DNA from: Thermogemmatispora carboxidivorans
Lineage (GTDB): Bacteria; Chloroflexota; Ktedonobacteria; Ktedonobacterales; Ktedonobacteraceae
Direction: 5' to 3'
Length of the DNA stretch: 64,000 nt
Assembly: GCF_000702505.1 (NCBI RefSeq)
Contig: NZ_JNIM01000001.1
Span: 2,976,001-3,040,000 of the forward strand
A program made the position numbers and the translations under genes. A model generated the notes under the pieces. The model made no database searches, was not told the origin of the DNA, and saw only the letters and a list, made by a program, of their open reading frames with translations. This document shows, piece by piece, positions 33,322 to 42,118 of this stretch; the first letter of the stretch is position 1; every line of letters begins with the position of its first letter.

Positions 33322-34620
33322 TTAGTGGACAGGAGGGAGCGAAGTGGCATCAGGCTGATGCATCTTGGGAAGGCGTATCAAGAGCCAGCGTAGACTCATC
33401 CCCTGCACAAGCAAGGTGAAGAAGACCACCGCATAGCACGAGATGAGTAAAATGGATCGCTGCGGTATCTCTGCAGGGAGAGCAAGGACGAGGGCGAGTG
33501 AGAGCGCTCCTCTCAGTCCGCTCCAAAAGATGATAAGCTGCCAGGAGCGAGGAAACGATGGCTGGCGCCGCTCTTTCCCCTCCCGCCTCTGAATGGGTGA
33601 AGCCAGCAGCGAATATGGTCCGAGGAAGAGCACGAGTATCAAACGCGCGAGTAAGACGACCCCAATAGCAAAGAGGGCGATGAGCAGGCTGGCCAGCTCT
33701 CCCCCTGACCTCGAAGGAAGGGAAAGAGGGTTTAATTGGGCGCCTATGAGCAGGAAGATGAGTGCATTAGCCAGAAAGGCCAGCACACTCCAGAAATTGT
33801 CGACTGCCATCCGCGTACGCTCTGACATGCCGATGCTGCGACCATAATTTCCGACGACCAGCGCTGCTACGATCACTGCTACGATCGCAGAGAGCTGGAG
33901 CAGATCAGCCAGCAGATAGACCCCGTAGGCAGTCAACAGTGTCATTGTCGTCTCCACCAACGGCTCATCGATGTGTCGAACCGTCTGGCTGATGAGCCAG
34001 CCAGAGGCCAGGCCAAGCGCAATGGCTCCCCCAGCTTGTAGAGCAAAGAGCAACAGGCCCCTTCCCCAGATTTCAACCCCTGCGCTCCCCTCGCCGTGCA
34101 CACTCAGCAGGACTACCGCAAGAAAGGTCTGATAGAGAGACCCGGCCACTCCATCATTGAAGAGGCTCTCTCCCTCAATGATGACGGCAAGCCGCTCATC
34201 CACACGGAGCTGACGAAATAAGGATAGGACAGCTACCGGGTCCGTGGGAGAAAGGATTGCCGCCAGCAGGAACGCTGTCCCCCAGTCTAATCCATCAAGG
34301 AGATGAAGAATGCTGGCAGCGATCACCAGTGAGAGCAGCAAGCCTGGCCCCGCCAAGAAAAAAATGACACGCCACTGAGACCGTACAAGGTCCCAGCGTA
34401 ATGACCAGGCTCCTTCAAAGAGCAGGGCTGGCAGAAAGACGAGCAGAACAAGATCAGGGATCAGATGGACGTCTGGAAGCAGCCCCGACATGCTCAAGAT
34501 GAAACCAATGATGACCAGACCTAACGTATAGGGCACGGCAATCCTGCGCGTCAGGAAAATGGTCAGGAGTGCAATAATGAGGAGAATGATGGCGTACTCT
34601 TCGAGCTTCAATATGGGCAT
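33322..34620 (-). CDS. Na+/H+ antiporter, CPA1 (NhaP) family
   Basis: A 432-residue membrane protein with about 12 hydrophobic helices and the family signatures LSPTDPVAVLSLF and GESLFNDGVAG, whose Asp residues bind and move cations. The start MPILKLEEYAIILLIIALL is close to the first helix. It exchanges Na+ (or K+) for protons across the cytoplasmic membrane. It lies directly downstream of nhaA (33-base gap, same strand), so the pair is probably one operon for sodium and pH homeostasis. Confidence 0.9.
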   Translation of the reverse strand: MPILKLEEYAIILLIIALLTIFLTRRIAVPYTLGLVIIGFILSMSGLLPDVHLIPDLVLLVFLPALLFEGAWSLRWDLVRSQWRVIFFLAGPGLLLSLVIAASILHLLDGLDWGTAFLLAAILSPTDPVAVLSLFRQLRVDERLAVIIEGESLFNDGVAGSLYQTFLAVVLLSVHGEGSAGVEIWGRGLLLFALQAGGAIALGLASGWLISQTVRHIDEPLVETTMTLLTAYGVYLLADLLQLSAIVAVIVAALVVGNYGRSIGMSERTRMAVDNFWSVLAFLANALIFLLIGAQLNPLSLPSRSGGELASLLIALFAIGVVLLARLILVLFLGPYSLLASPIQRREGKERRQPSFPRSWQLIIFWSGLRGALSLALVLALPAEIPQRSILLISCYAVVFFTLLVQGMSLRWLLIRLPKMHQPDATSLPPVH

Positions 34621-34653
34621 GCTTTCTCTCCCTCGCTCAAGGGCTTCACTGTC

Positions 34654-36057
34654 TCACCGTGTTGCTTTGGCCTCAGTAGTCGCTGGAGATGAAGCCTGTG
34701 ATGGATGGGTCGTTCCGCTCAGACGTAACAGCAGAGCCCCCAGACTGGAGGCCATTACTCCAGAAACCAGAATCGCCAGCTTGGCCTGGGTCAGCGCCAG
34801 CGCCTGCGTCTCTTCAAAGGCGAGGTTGGCGATAAAAAGTGACATGGTAAAGCCAATGCCGGCCAGTGTGCCCAGACCTGGCAGGTGGCGAAAGCGGACT
34901 CCCTCCGGCAACTGGACAAGGCCCAGGCGGCTGGCCAGCCACGAGGCCGAGACAATACCGATGGGCTTACCAAGGAGCAGCCCAAGGGCAACACCCAGGC
35001 TCACAGGGCTGAGGAGCTGAGCAAGAGATCCCTCCAGACGGACGCCAGCGTTGACCAGAGCGAAGAGCGGAATGATCACAAAGGGGACCCACCGCTGCAG
35101 AAGGTGTTCCATTCGTTGCAGCGGTGCCTGTACATCCTTACAGACCAGTTCAAGTGCATGGATGAGGCTTTGCTGACGCTGATCCAGAAACCACTGTGGT
35201 GAGGCTCCAACGACCTCGCGGGACCCCTGGGCAAGCAGCTCCTGGGTTTGAGCCATAAAGGCTGGCAAATCCAGCTGCGCCCGGGCGGGCATAAGGAAGG
35301 CCAAGACTACGCCAGCGATACTCGCATGCACTCCCGAGAGAAAGAAGGCCAGCCACAGCACCAGGCCCAGCAGCGTGTATGGCCAGAGTCGACGCCATCC
35401 CAGCCGGCCTAAGAGAAACAGCCCACCAGCAACTCCCCCAGCGATGGCCAAAGCCACCCAATTCAGCCCCTGGGTATAAAAGATGGCGATCACCAGCACA
35501 GCGATCAAGTCGTCAGCGATGGCCAGAGCACTCAGAAAAACTTTGAGAGCCGGCGGGAGCCGGCGACTCATCAGAGACAGAACAGCCAGCGCCAGGGCAA
35601 TATCGGTCGCCATAGGAATGCCCCAGCCTCGCGCCGCAGGCGAACCAGCGTTCCAGAGCAGGTAGATGACTGCCGGACAGGTAGCCCCACTAATAGCTGC
35701 CAGAACAGGTAAGGCAGCCTGCCGCGGCGTCGACAGCTCTCCGACCAGGATCTCACGTTTGAGCTCCAGGCCCACTAGCAGAAAGAAGATCGTCATCAAG
35801 CCGTCGTTGATCCAGGTGTGCAATGGGTAATCAAGCTGGGTCCCAGCCACGCCGACCGTCAGGGGAATTTCTAGTAGGTGAAAGTAGCTTGCAGACCAGG
35901 GCGAATTGGCCCAAAGAAAGCCGAGCAAGAGGGCGCTGACGAGTAAGAAGCCGCTGGCTGTTTCCGTCTGAGCGAATTCCTGAAAAGGAAGCAGAGGAAG
36001 ACGCCTCACAAGAGAGCGCTGATCTTCAGCTCCCTGCCTATGCCAAAGGTTCCGCAC
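34654..36057 (-). CDS. nhaA: Na+/H+ antiporter NhaA
   Basis: A 467-residue NhaA-type antiporter. Visible hallmarks are the N-terminal ASGFLLVSALLLGFLWANSPW, the GLELKREILVGELS stretch (pH-sensing region), MATDIALALA and the essential Asp pair in LAIADDLIAVLVIAIFYT. The last helices and a Thr-rich tail complete it; it is longer than the E. coli protein (388 residues), mostly through a central insertion. It exports Na+ in exchange for two protons. Transcription starts at a strong promoter and reads through a leader with an intrinsic terminator, so expression is probably attenuated. Confidence 0.9.
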   Translation of the reverse strand: MRNLWHRQGAEDQRSLVRRLPLLPFQEFAQTETASGFLLVSALLLGFLWANSPWSASYFHLLEIPLTVGVAGTQLDYPLHTWINDGLMTIFFLLVGLELKREILVGELSTPRQAALPVLAAISGATCPAVIYLLWNAGSPAARGWGIPMATDIALALAVLSLMSRRLPPALKVFLSALAIADDLIAVLVIAIFYTQGLNWVALAIAGGVAGGLFLLGRLGWRRLWPYTLLGLVLWLAFFLSGVHASIAGVVLAFLMPARAQLDLPAFMAQTQELLAQGSREVVGASPQWFLDQRQQSLIHALELVCKDVQAPLQRMEHLLQRWVPFVIIPLFALVNAGVRLEGSLAQLLSPVSLGVALGLLLGKPIGIVSASWLASRLGLVQLPEGVRFRHLPGLGTLAGIGFTMSLFIANLAFEETQALALTQAKLAILVSGVMASSLGALLLRLSGTTHPSQASSPATTEAKATR

Positions 36058-36092
36058 AATATCCCTCCTCTTGGGGAGACAAGACGAAGAAC

Positions 36093-36142
36093 AAAAAAAC
36101 GCCGGGTGCCGACCAGGCTTCCCGGCGCTCCTTATGAGGTCG
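36093..36142 (-). promoter_or_regulatory. attenuator-like leader with intrinsic terminator before nhaA
   Basis: On the minus strand CGCCGGG pairs with CCCGGCG around an inner GCC/GGC stem and is followed by TTTTTTT (36093-36127). It lies between the nhaA promoter and the nhaA start. Five bases just upstream (CGACC, 36138-36142) can pair with GGTCG in the terminator loop, giving a possible pseudoknot or antiterminator. This fits a compact regulatory RNA; the ligand, if any, is unknown. Confidence 0.65.
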
Positions 36143-36158
36143 TAGCTATATTTCTATT

Positions 36159-36187
36159 ATTGTACTCGGCCCAGTGAGAGCTGGCAA
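36159..36187 (-). promoter_or_regulatory. promoter of the nhaA operon
   Basis: TTGCCA (36182-36187) and TACAAT (36159-36164) with a 17-base spacer on the minus strand. Transcription would begin near 36152, giving a leader of about 95 bases. Confidence 0.75.
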
Positions 36188-36282
36188 GAGGGCAATCGTC
36201 CCTGTCCAAACGAGCGACTCAGGGAAAGCTCTGCAGATGGCTTCCCCCCCGGTCCCGGAGGCAAGGGCCTGTACGCTTGCTT

Positions 36283-36780
36283 TCACTGTATCGGTTTCCT
36301 GGCCAGCAGCGCTATATAGCCAAACTGGCCGGCGCGGATCGCAGCCGACGCCTCCTTTGCCAGCATCTTCGCCTGCTCCAGATCCAGAAAGGGGGGAGGG
36401 CGATTCGCCGGAGCTTCATGAGCAGCTCTACGCTGAGTAGCTTCCCCTGGATCTCACGTACCAGTGCATGGAGCGCCTCGTCGTGCCGCTCAACGACCTC
36501 AAGCACAAAGCCCGCATTCCTCAGAATGGTCCCGTAATGCTCAATTGGCTGTGCATCCGCAATGCAAGCAATCCAGGGAAGCAAGCCCTGCAATCCTGCT
36601 GACATTTCCCCGTTGCGCACGAGATCGCTCAGGCCGAGCCGTCCTTCTGGCTTAAGCACTCGGTAGATCTCGGAGGCGATCCGCTCTTTATCAGGGAAGG
36701 TACAGAAGGAGCACCGCAGAGCAGGGCGTCAAAAGTGTTGTGGAGCTCAAACGCAGTCCGCTCGGTGGCCAGAGAGCCAT
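36283..36780 (-). pseudogene. frameshifted class I SAM methyltransferase
   Basis: Pieces of a methyltransferase are spread over different frames. FELHNTFDALLCG near 36745 is followed out of frame by CSFCTFPDKERIASEIYRVLK, then in frame PEGRLGLSDLV and CIADAQPIEHYGTILRNAGF, and after a run of C residues (near 36395) a third frame gives LEQAKMLAKEASAAIRAGQF then GYIALLARKP. At least two frameshifts break it, and the 5' part with motif I is not recognisable. Non-functional remnant. Confidence 0.75.
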
Positions 36781-36800
36781 AGTCACTTTGCTCTCTGGGA

Positions 36801-36820
36801 AATCAGGTATTCGCCTGATC
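36801..36820. repeat. hairpin AATCAGG-N6-CCTGATC, first of two
   Basis: Preceded by GGGA and matched by a second, similar hairpin at 36940-36959. Both lie in the 345-base region before the cupredoxin gene, which holds no other gene. Confidence 0.5.
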
Positions 36821-36939
36821 CCCTAAGGTGCTCTCTAGTACTTTCTCCTCCCATTGAACAGCCACGGGGCGTGGGTCCACTAGCCGCAGGGGCAGCGCTC
36901 TTTCCGGCAAGGAGGCCATAATGACTCGTGTGCCAGGGA

Positions 36940-36959
36940 AATCAGGCATGCACCTGATT
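36940..36959. repeat. hairpin AATCAGG-N6-CCTGATT, second of two
   Basis: Same arms and same loop length as the hairpin at 36801, also preceded by GGGA. The two are 139 bases apart. Could be operator sites or RNA structures. Confidence 0.5.
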
Positions 36960-37125
36960 GCTCCGTAGAAAGGTGGGCCTATGATAGCTTTAGATGAGCC
37001 CGAGTGCAGTCGGAGAAAGTACTCTGCTAGTCAACTATAGCATCAGCAGGCTCTCGATTTCAGGAGAGCGTCCTTGCTCTTCCTGATCTCATAAGCAGGC
37101 AATACATTCTTCGTGAGGCTGTATT

Positions 37126-37584
37126 ATGGATCAAAAAACGGTTCGCGTGCTCGTGGTGTTCCTGGCCATTTTCACTCTCGGGAGCGTTCTCCTGGTGGCA
37201 TGCACTCGCCCAGGTGCTACCAGTGCCAGTAGTAGTAATACAAGTAGTAGTGCGTCTTCATCGCCAACTGCTGGTAGCGGCTCCTGCCCAGGTGGAGACA
37301 CTGTGCAAACAACCGTGGACAACTTCGCGCAATCTTGTATTACACTGAGCAAAGGGGGAACGTTGAAGGTGGTCCCAGGTCCGGGCTCCACTCTTCACAT
37401 TTTGGACTATGGCCAATGGAAGAACGGCTCCGCCGAGCCTGCCACCCCCTCCGGGGCACCTCCTCTGAAGGATGTCCAGGTGACCTCGTCAAGCGTGAGT
37501 ATCGGCCCATTCACCACCGCCGGAACGTATCACATTTATTGTACGATCCACCCGGGTATGAATCTGACAGTCATCGTCAAATAA
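37126..37584 (+). CDS. lipoprotein cupredoxin (plastocyanin-like)
   Basis: A 152-residue secreted protein. The N-terminus is a lipoprotein signal with lipobox LLVACT (lipidated Cys26), then a Ser/Thr-rich linker to about residue 55, then a cupredoxin domain. Type-1 copper ligands are visible: His91 (STLHILDYG), Cys139, His142 and Met145 (YCTIHPGM). It would be anchored on the outer face of the membrane and carry electrons or bind copper. No partner oxidase is in the window. The first ATG is used; it stands alone. Confidence 0.85.
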   Translation: MDQKTVRVLVVFLAIFTLGSVLLVACTRPGATSASSSNTSSSASSSPTAGSGSCPGGDTVQTTVDNFAQSCITLSKGGTLKVVPGPGSTLHILDYGQWKNGSAEPATPSGAPPLKDVQVTSSSVSIGPFTTAGTYHIYCTIHPGMNLTVIVK

Positions 37585-37795
37585 AAGGGTAATAGCACCA
37601 GAAGCAAGACTCGCGTCTGAGGATCTGTTTGCTCAGGGGAACTGCCTACTATGGCAGGACTGTCCTCGCTGTCGTTCGAAGCGCTAGAGGCAGGCTAGCC
37701 TGACGACCGAGTCTGATGACGTGCTATCTCGCTTGCAGGCAAAGCTGCCCCTGTCAGACATGCCAGAGGGAAGGGAGAGCAGGCCAGGCGTGCTG

Positions 37796-39682
37796 CTAGC
37801 CATGCCCTGCTTCCTGTGCCTGAGAGGCTGATTGGGCCTTTTGTCGCCCCCTGCCCTCCTGGGGTTGAGCGGCAGCCGAGGCTGTACGATCAGCCTGCAG
37901 AATGACTTGGGCGGTCAGATAGCCGATCAAGTGGGAAGAACCATTACGGGTCTCTATCACCGGCAAGCACTCGAGACAATGCTGGCTGAACAAGGCCAGC
38001 GCCCGATCCAATGAATCTGAGAGGGTCACTGCTGTCTGGTTCTGGGGTCCCAGGACCTCGGCCACCCGTCGCTGCCCCCGCTCGGCGGGAGCCACCTGCT
38101 GCACCTGAGCCAGCGTGAGCATACCAAGCCAGCGTCCCTGGGCATCGGCAACAGAGATAACGGGGATCTGCAGGGTTTTCAGCAGAGCTTCGGCCTCAGA
38201 GAGAGGGAGGTTGGGCGTGAGGACAGGCTGGGGAGGCAACAGGGCCTGCTGCACCTGTTGCACTGCAAGCCTTGCAAGATTGGAATGCCTGCGATGGGCA
38301 GGCGAGCCCTCCCGTGTCGCTAGCTGACTCCTGTAGATGGACTGCTGGCCCACGACCAGCAGCGCCAGGCTCACTGCCAGCATCGCCGGAGCCAGTAAGG
38401 AGAGATTCCCCGTCATTTCGGCAACCATCAGCATCACAGCCAGCGGCGCGTGAGCGATTCCTCCAAAGAGCGCCATCATGGCCACGATTACCAGTGGCGC
38501 TGGTGTAGCAGGCAGCCCTGGCAATAGCGGATAGCCCAGACGCCAAAAAGCTGCTCCCACAGCAGCCCCGATCACCATTCCAGGCCCAAAAATCCCTCCC
38601 GAACCACCAGACCCAATGGAAAGGCCTGTCGCGATGATCTTCAAAAAGGGTAACAGCAGCAGTATCCAGAGCGGCCAAGCTGCCAGGCCCTCCCCCATCC
38701 ACAGCTGGACCCAGCCATAGCCCATGCCCAGCACCTGAGGCACGAGCAGGCCGATAAGACCGACAAGCAACCCTCCGAGAGCTGGCTTGAGCCAGCGCGG
38801 GAACATGAGCCGCGAAAAAGCTTGCGTTATACCGTAGAAACCACTCGCATAGGCCCTTCCGACCAGTCCACAAAGCAGCCCCAGCAAGCCATACCAGGCA
38901 AGCTGCAGGGGCGAAGTGAAGCCGAGGTTGGATGGCACAGCGAAGATCGGGTTCCAACCGGAGAAGGCTCCAAAGACGCTATAGCCGACAATAGAGGCAA
39001 TCATGGCTGGCAGCAGGACCTCCGCCTCCAGATCATTCCGATACAGAATTTCGGCAGCCAGCACCGCTCCGCCTAATGGCGCCCGGAAAATCGCGCCAAT
39101 ACCGGCCCCGATCCCAGTCGCAATCGCCAGCCGGCGATCACGAACATCGAGGTGGAGCAGGGAAGCTAGCAGAGATCCAAAACCAGCACTGATCTGAGCC
39201 GATGGCCCTTCGCGCCCTCCCGATCCGCCCGAGCCAATAGTGAGCGCTGAAGCGAGCAGCTTGATCAGGGGAACACGTGCCCGAATAGGTTGGCCATGAT
39301 GGAAAGCCGCAATGGCAGCATCTGTCCCATGCCCTTCAGCTTCAGGGGCCCACAGGAAGACGATGAGGCCGGCAAGAAGACCTCCCAGCGTCGTCACCAC
39401 TGGTAAGAGCCAGGGGCGAGGCGCCGCCCACAGAGGAATCCAGGTAGTGCTTCCCTCTCCTGCCGGATCAGGCGCCTGATATCCCACCAGCCGGCCAAGC
39501 ACAATGGCGCTTACCAGTTGAATGGCCCGGAAAAAGGTGATGGCCCCCAGACCTGCTACCAGGCCAATAGCCGTGCTCAGCAGCAGCCATTTCCAGAGCA
39601 CATGAGGACGCTCCCAACCACTCCCTCTCCTCCCGCGCTCTTTTTTCAGCGGAAACCCTCCAACGATACTCTTCACCGACAT
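37796..39682 (-). CDS. ClC-family chloride channel or transporter with CBS domains
   Basis: A 628-residue protein. The membrane part shows the ClC signatures GSGGSGGREGPSAQISAG (chloride-coordinating helix), GIGAGIGAIFRAPLGGAVLAAE and GSGGSGGIFGPGMVIG. A C-terminal CBS pair (about residues 490-600: LKTLQIPVISVADAQGRWLG, ALFSQHCLECLPVIE) would bind adenosine nucleotides. It starts at ATG 39682 behind AAGGAGG. An 18-base operator-like site 24 bases upstream matches the palindrome before the TetR gene, so the divergently spaced but same-strand TetR probably controls it. Confidence 0.9.
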   Translation of the reverse strand: MSVKSIVGGFPLKKERGRRGSGWERPHVLWKWLLLSTAIGLVAGLGAITFFRAIQLVSAIVLGRLVGYQAPDPAGEGSTTWIPLWAAPRPWLLPVVTTLGGLLAGLIVFLWAPEAEGHGTDAAIAAFHHGQPIRARVPLIKLLASALTIGSGGSGGREGPSAQISAGFGSLLASLLHLDVRDRRLAIATGIGAGIGAIFRAPLGGAVLAAEILYRNDLEAEVLLPAMIASIVGYSVFGAFSGWNPIFAVPSNLGFTSPLQLAWYGLLGLLCGLVGRAYASGFYGITQAFSRLMFPRWLKPALGGLLVGLIGLLVPQVLGMGYGWVQLWMGEGLAAWPLWILLLLPFLKIIATGLSIGSGGSGGIFGPGMVIGAAVGAAFWRLGYPLLPGLPATPAPLVIVAMMALFGGIAHAPLAVMLMVAEMTGNLSLLAPAMLAVSLALLVVGQQSIYRSQLATREGSPAHRRHSNLARLAVQQVQQALLPPQPVLTPNLPLSEAEALLKTLQIPVISVADAQGRWLGMLTLAQVQQVAPAERGQRRVAEVLGPQNQTAVTLSDSLDRALALFSQHCLECLPVIETRNGSSHLIGYLTAQVILQADRTASAAAQPQEGRGRQKAQSASQAQEAGHG

Positions 39683-39705
39683 ACTTCAGATCCTCCTTAC
39701 GATAA

Positions 39706-39723
39706 TGAGTGGTTGGTCAGTCA
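39706..39723. promoter_or_regulatory. candidate TetR operator upstream of the ClC gene
   Basis: Read on the minus strand this 18-base site matches 13 of 18 bases of the palindrome at 40408-40425 upstream of the TetR gene. Confidence 0.5.
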
Positions 39724-39761
39724 AAAACGTAGCCAAAAGAGAGGGCGCGCCTCGCCTGCCA

Positions 39762-40370
39762 CTAGGTCGCTGGAGATTGCAGGCCATTCAAGATAAAGCC
39801 AGCGACGACTTCAGCCTGACGTGCAAGAGCTGCAGGAGAAGAACCCAGGACACGCGCTGCCAGCACATAGGACTCAGTGGCCGTCAGCACCAGAAGTGCG
39901 CTGGTTTCCAGTTCCTGCACAGCGATCTCGCCACGTGCCTGCCCCTCCTCAAGTAACCGGGCGATGGCAACCACATACTCTCTCAGGAGCGCAGTGGCTT
40001 CTTGCTGGAAGAGACGGTTGACCCCATAGAGTGCACTCATGAAGACATGGAAACTATCGCTGTCCTGTTCCGCTAACCTGACAAAGGTGAGAAACAGACG
40101 TTTCAGTCGCTCGCGCAGTGACCCTCCCTCGCTGAGAGCTGTTCGAATTTCTTGCAAATGGACCTGGGCGATAGCGCGTAACATTTCGACAAACAGCGTC
40201 CGCTTATTCTCGAAGTAGAGATAAATCGTCCCCTTGCCGATACCGGCCTGCTCGGCAATCGCATTAATGTTCGCCTGCTCAAAGCCCAGGCGCGCAAATT
40301 CCGCGGCAGCAACGCGCAAAATGCGCTGACGGGTGGCTTCGCGCATCTGCTCATCGACGATCTTTGGCAT
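39762..40370 (-). CDS. TetR-family transcriptional regulator
   Basis: A 202-residue regulator. The N-terminal helix-turn-helix (about residues 12-58: RQRILRVAAAEFARLGFEQ, AGIGKGTIYLYFENKRTLF) is typical TetR/AcrR. The C-terminal helices form a ligand pocket of unknown specificity. A perfect palindrome lies upstream, suggesting autoregulation. Located between the ClC gene (79 bases downstream) and the ABC transporter genes (upstream). It may control both ClC and itself; a link to the ABC genes is not shown. Confidence 0.9.
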   Translation of the reverse strand: MPKIVDEQMREATRQRILRVAAAEFARLGFEQANINAIAEQAGIGKGTIYLYFENKRTLFVEMLRAIAQVHLQEIRTALSEGGSLRERLKRLFLTFVRLAEQDSDSFHVFMSALYGVNRLFQQEATALLREYVVAIARLLEEGQARGEIAVQELETSALLVLTATESYVLAARVLGSSPAALARQAEVVAGFILNGLQSPAT

Positions 40371-40407
40371 AGCCTACTCCTGCTGCTTCGCCACTCACTG
40401 GCGATTG

Positions 40408-40425
40408 TGGGTGACCAGTCACCCA
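40408..40425. promoter_or_regulatory. palindromic operator TGGGTGAC-CA-GTCACCCA
   Basis: Perfect eight-base arms 38 bases before the TetR start. A degenerate copy lies before the ClC gene. Confidence 0.7.
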
Positions 40426-40617
40426 TATTAAGGGTACAACAGCCTTCAAATGCTTGTCAAGGGTGGGGGGAGAACTGTCGAGGACCGCTCGCCCTGGTGT
40501 GATTGGGCCAGAGAGCTTCGTTGCTCCCTGCCCTGCACGTTGACGAGCAAAGACAGGGCCAGCGCATGAGTGGTCACCGCTGCGCTCTCCCTGGCTTTGC
40601 TGATCGCTCGGCCCGGC

Positions 40618-42033
40618 CTATGACGAGGTCGTCTGAGAGCCTGCAGCGGCTGACTTGCCCTGTTCTTCCTCCGCCTCGCGCACGAAAACCCCTTCCTCTT
40701 CCAGATAGGTGAAGATCTCAGCGTAGCGCCCCCATTCGACAATGGTCTGCAGCTGGGCCTCGGCCTCCTCCTCGCTGAAGTGCTCGCGCAGTCGCTCCAG
40801 ATAGCGCTCCTCCTCGACCCGCCCATCGGGAGCCGTCGCCAGGTCCTCGGCGATGCGGCGCAGCAGGGCGACACGCGCCAGGGCCTGCTGGCGGAAGAGG
40901 CGCTTTTCTTCCTGCACATCGGCCTCAGCCAGTTGCTGCCCAACGGCAGTCAGCACCAGCTTGCCCTCCTCCGGGCGTGCCAGCTGCAGCAAGTCCGCTG
41001 CATCAACCAGCGGCAACAACTCGTCTAGCTCCAGCTGCAATGCTCGCCCCAGCTCTGACAGCTCTGCTCGTCCTCCTTTGGCCTGCACCAGCTCCAGCAG
41101 GCCGATGATGTCTGCCGGTGCCACATGCGGCAACAGTTGGTAGGGGCGGGCGGATCGCGGCTTGCCGCGGCGCAGCAGCGCTGGCTCTCTGGCCTCCAAC
41201 AGGGCGCTCCCATCCTCGTCCGGGCTGGTCATCAGTCGATAGAGCAGCTCCACGAGATGGGCATAGGCCGGCTGGTGGGGCTGCCGCTGCTCACGTGGTA
41301 GCCCCCGAACCTCGGCGCGGATGTGGCCCGGGTCAGCCCCCAGGATCAACAGGCGATCGGCCATACTGACCGCCTCATCGATGTTGTGGGTGACCAGCAG
41401 CATCGCGCGCGTAGGGATCTGGCCCTCGGTCCAGAGCCGCAACAGCTCGCGTCGCAGATTGGCGGCGGTCAGCACGTCCAGGGCGCTGAATGGCTCATCC
41501 AGCAAGAGCAGTTCGGGTTCGACAGCCAGCGCTCTGGCAAAGCCCACGCGCTGGCGCATGCCGCCCGACAGCTCCTTGGGGTAGGCCTCCTCAAAACCAT
41601 CCAGCCCGATCATGTCGATGACCGCCAGGGCACGTTTGAGACGCTGCAAACGTGGCAGGCCCAGCGCCTGCAGGCCCAGCTCGACATTCTGGAGGACGGT
41701 CAGCCAGGGGAAGAGGGCAAAATTCTGGAAGACCATCGCACATGAGGGCGTCGGACCGAGCAGCCGCTGACCGTGTACCAGGACCTCTCCCTGAGTTGGG
41801 CGGATGAGACCGGCCAGAATGCGTAACAGCGTCGATTTGCCGGAGCCGGACGGGCCAAGCAAGGCCACTAGTTCGCCGGCATGGATCTGCAGCGAAACAT
41901 CTTCTAACACCACAGGGGGACGACTCCCGCGCGCCTCTCCCCCACGCGCCTGGTAGAGATGGGTAATGTGGCGCGCTTCTAGCAGCAGCGCGCCATTCAT
42001 CCGTCCTGTCTGCTGCTGTCCCATGAGTTCCAT
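40618..42033 (-). CDS. ABC transporter ATP-binding protein with AAA-associated C-terminal domain
   Basis: A 471-residue ATPase of the nitrate/sulfonate/taurine importer family. It has Walker A GPSGSGKSTLLRIL, Q-loop FQNFALFPWLTV, signature LSGGMRQRVGFARAL and Walker B LLLLDEPFSALD. After residue about 270 a C-terminal AAA-associated domain of about 190 residues follows (PHVAPADIIGLLELVQAKGG, then LSELGRALQLELDELLPLVD). That domain is known as a common extension in this subfamily, with unclear function. ATG at 42033 is chosen for the GGAGG site. It lies 85 bases after the two-domain permease gene. No binding-protein gene is in the window. Confidence 0.85.
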   Translation of the reverse strand: MELMGQQQTGRMNGALLLEARHITHLYQARGGEARGSRPPVVLEDVSLQIHAGELVALLGPSGSGKSTLLRILAGLIRPTQGEVLVHGQRLLGPTPSCAMVFQNFALFPWLTVLQNVELGLQALGLPRLQRLKRALAVIDMIGLDGFEEAYPKELSGGMRQRVGFARALAVEPELLLLDEPFSALDVLTAANLRRELLRLWTEGQIPTRAMLLVTHNIDEAVSMADRLLILGADPGHIRAEVRGLPREQRQPHQPAYAHLVELLYRLMTSPDEDGSALLEAREPALLRRGKPRSARPYQLLPHVAPADIIGLLELVQAKGGRAELSELGRALQLELDELLPLVDAADLLQLARPEEGKLVLTAVGQQLAEADVQEEKRLFRQQALARVALLRRIAEDLATAPDGRVEEERYLERLREHFSEEEAEAQLQTIVEWGRYAEIFTYLEEEGVFVREAEEEQGKSAAAGSQTTSS

Positions 42034-42118
42034 GAACTGCCTCCTTTCTTTCGTGTGCTCATCTGCAAGCCGAGCGGAGAAGCACCTGCCTGTTTCGGGT
42101 GCAGAGCCGCTCCTTGTC

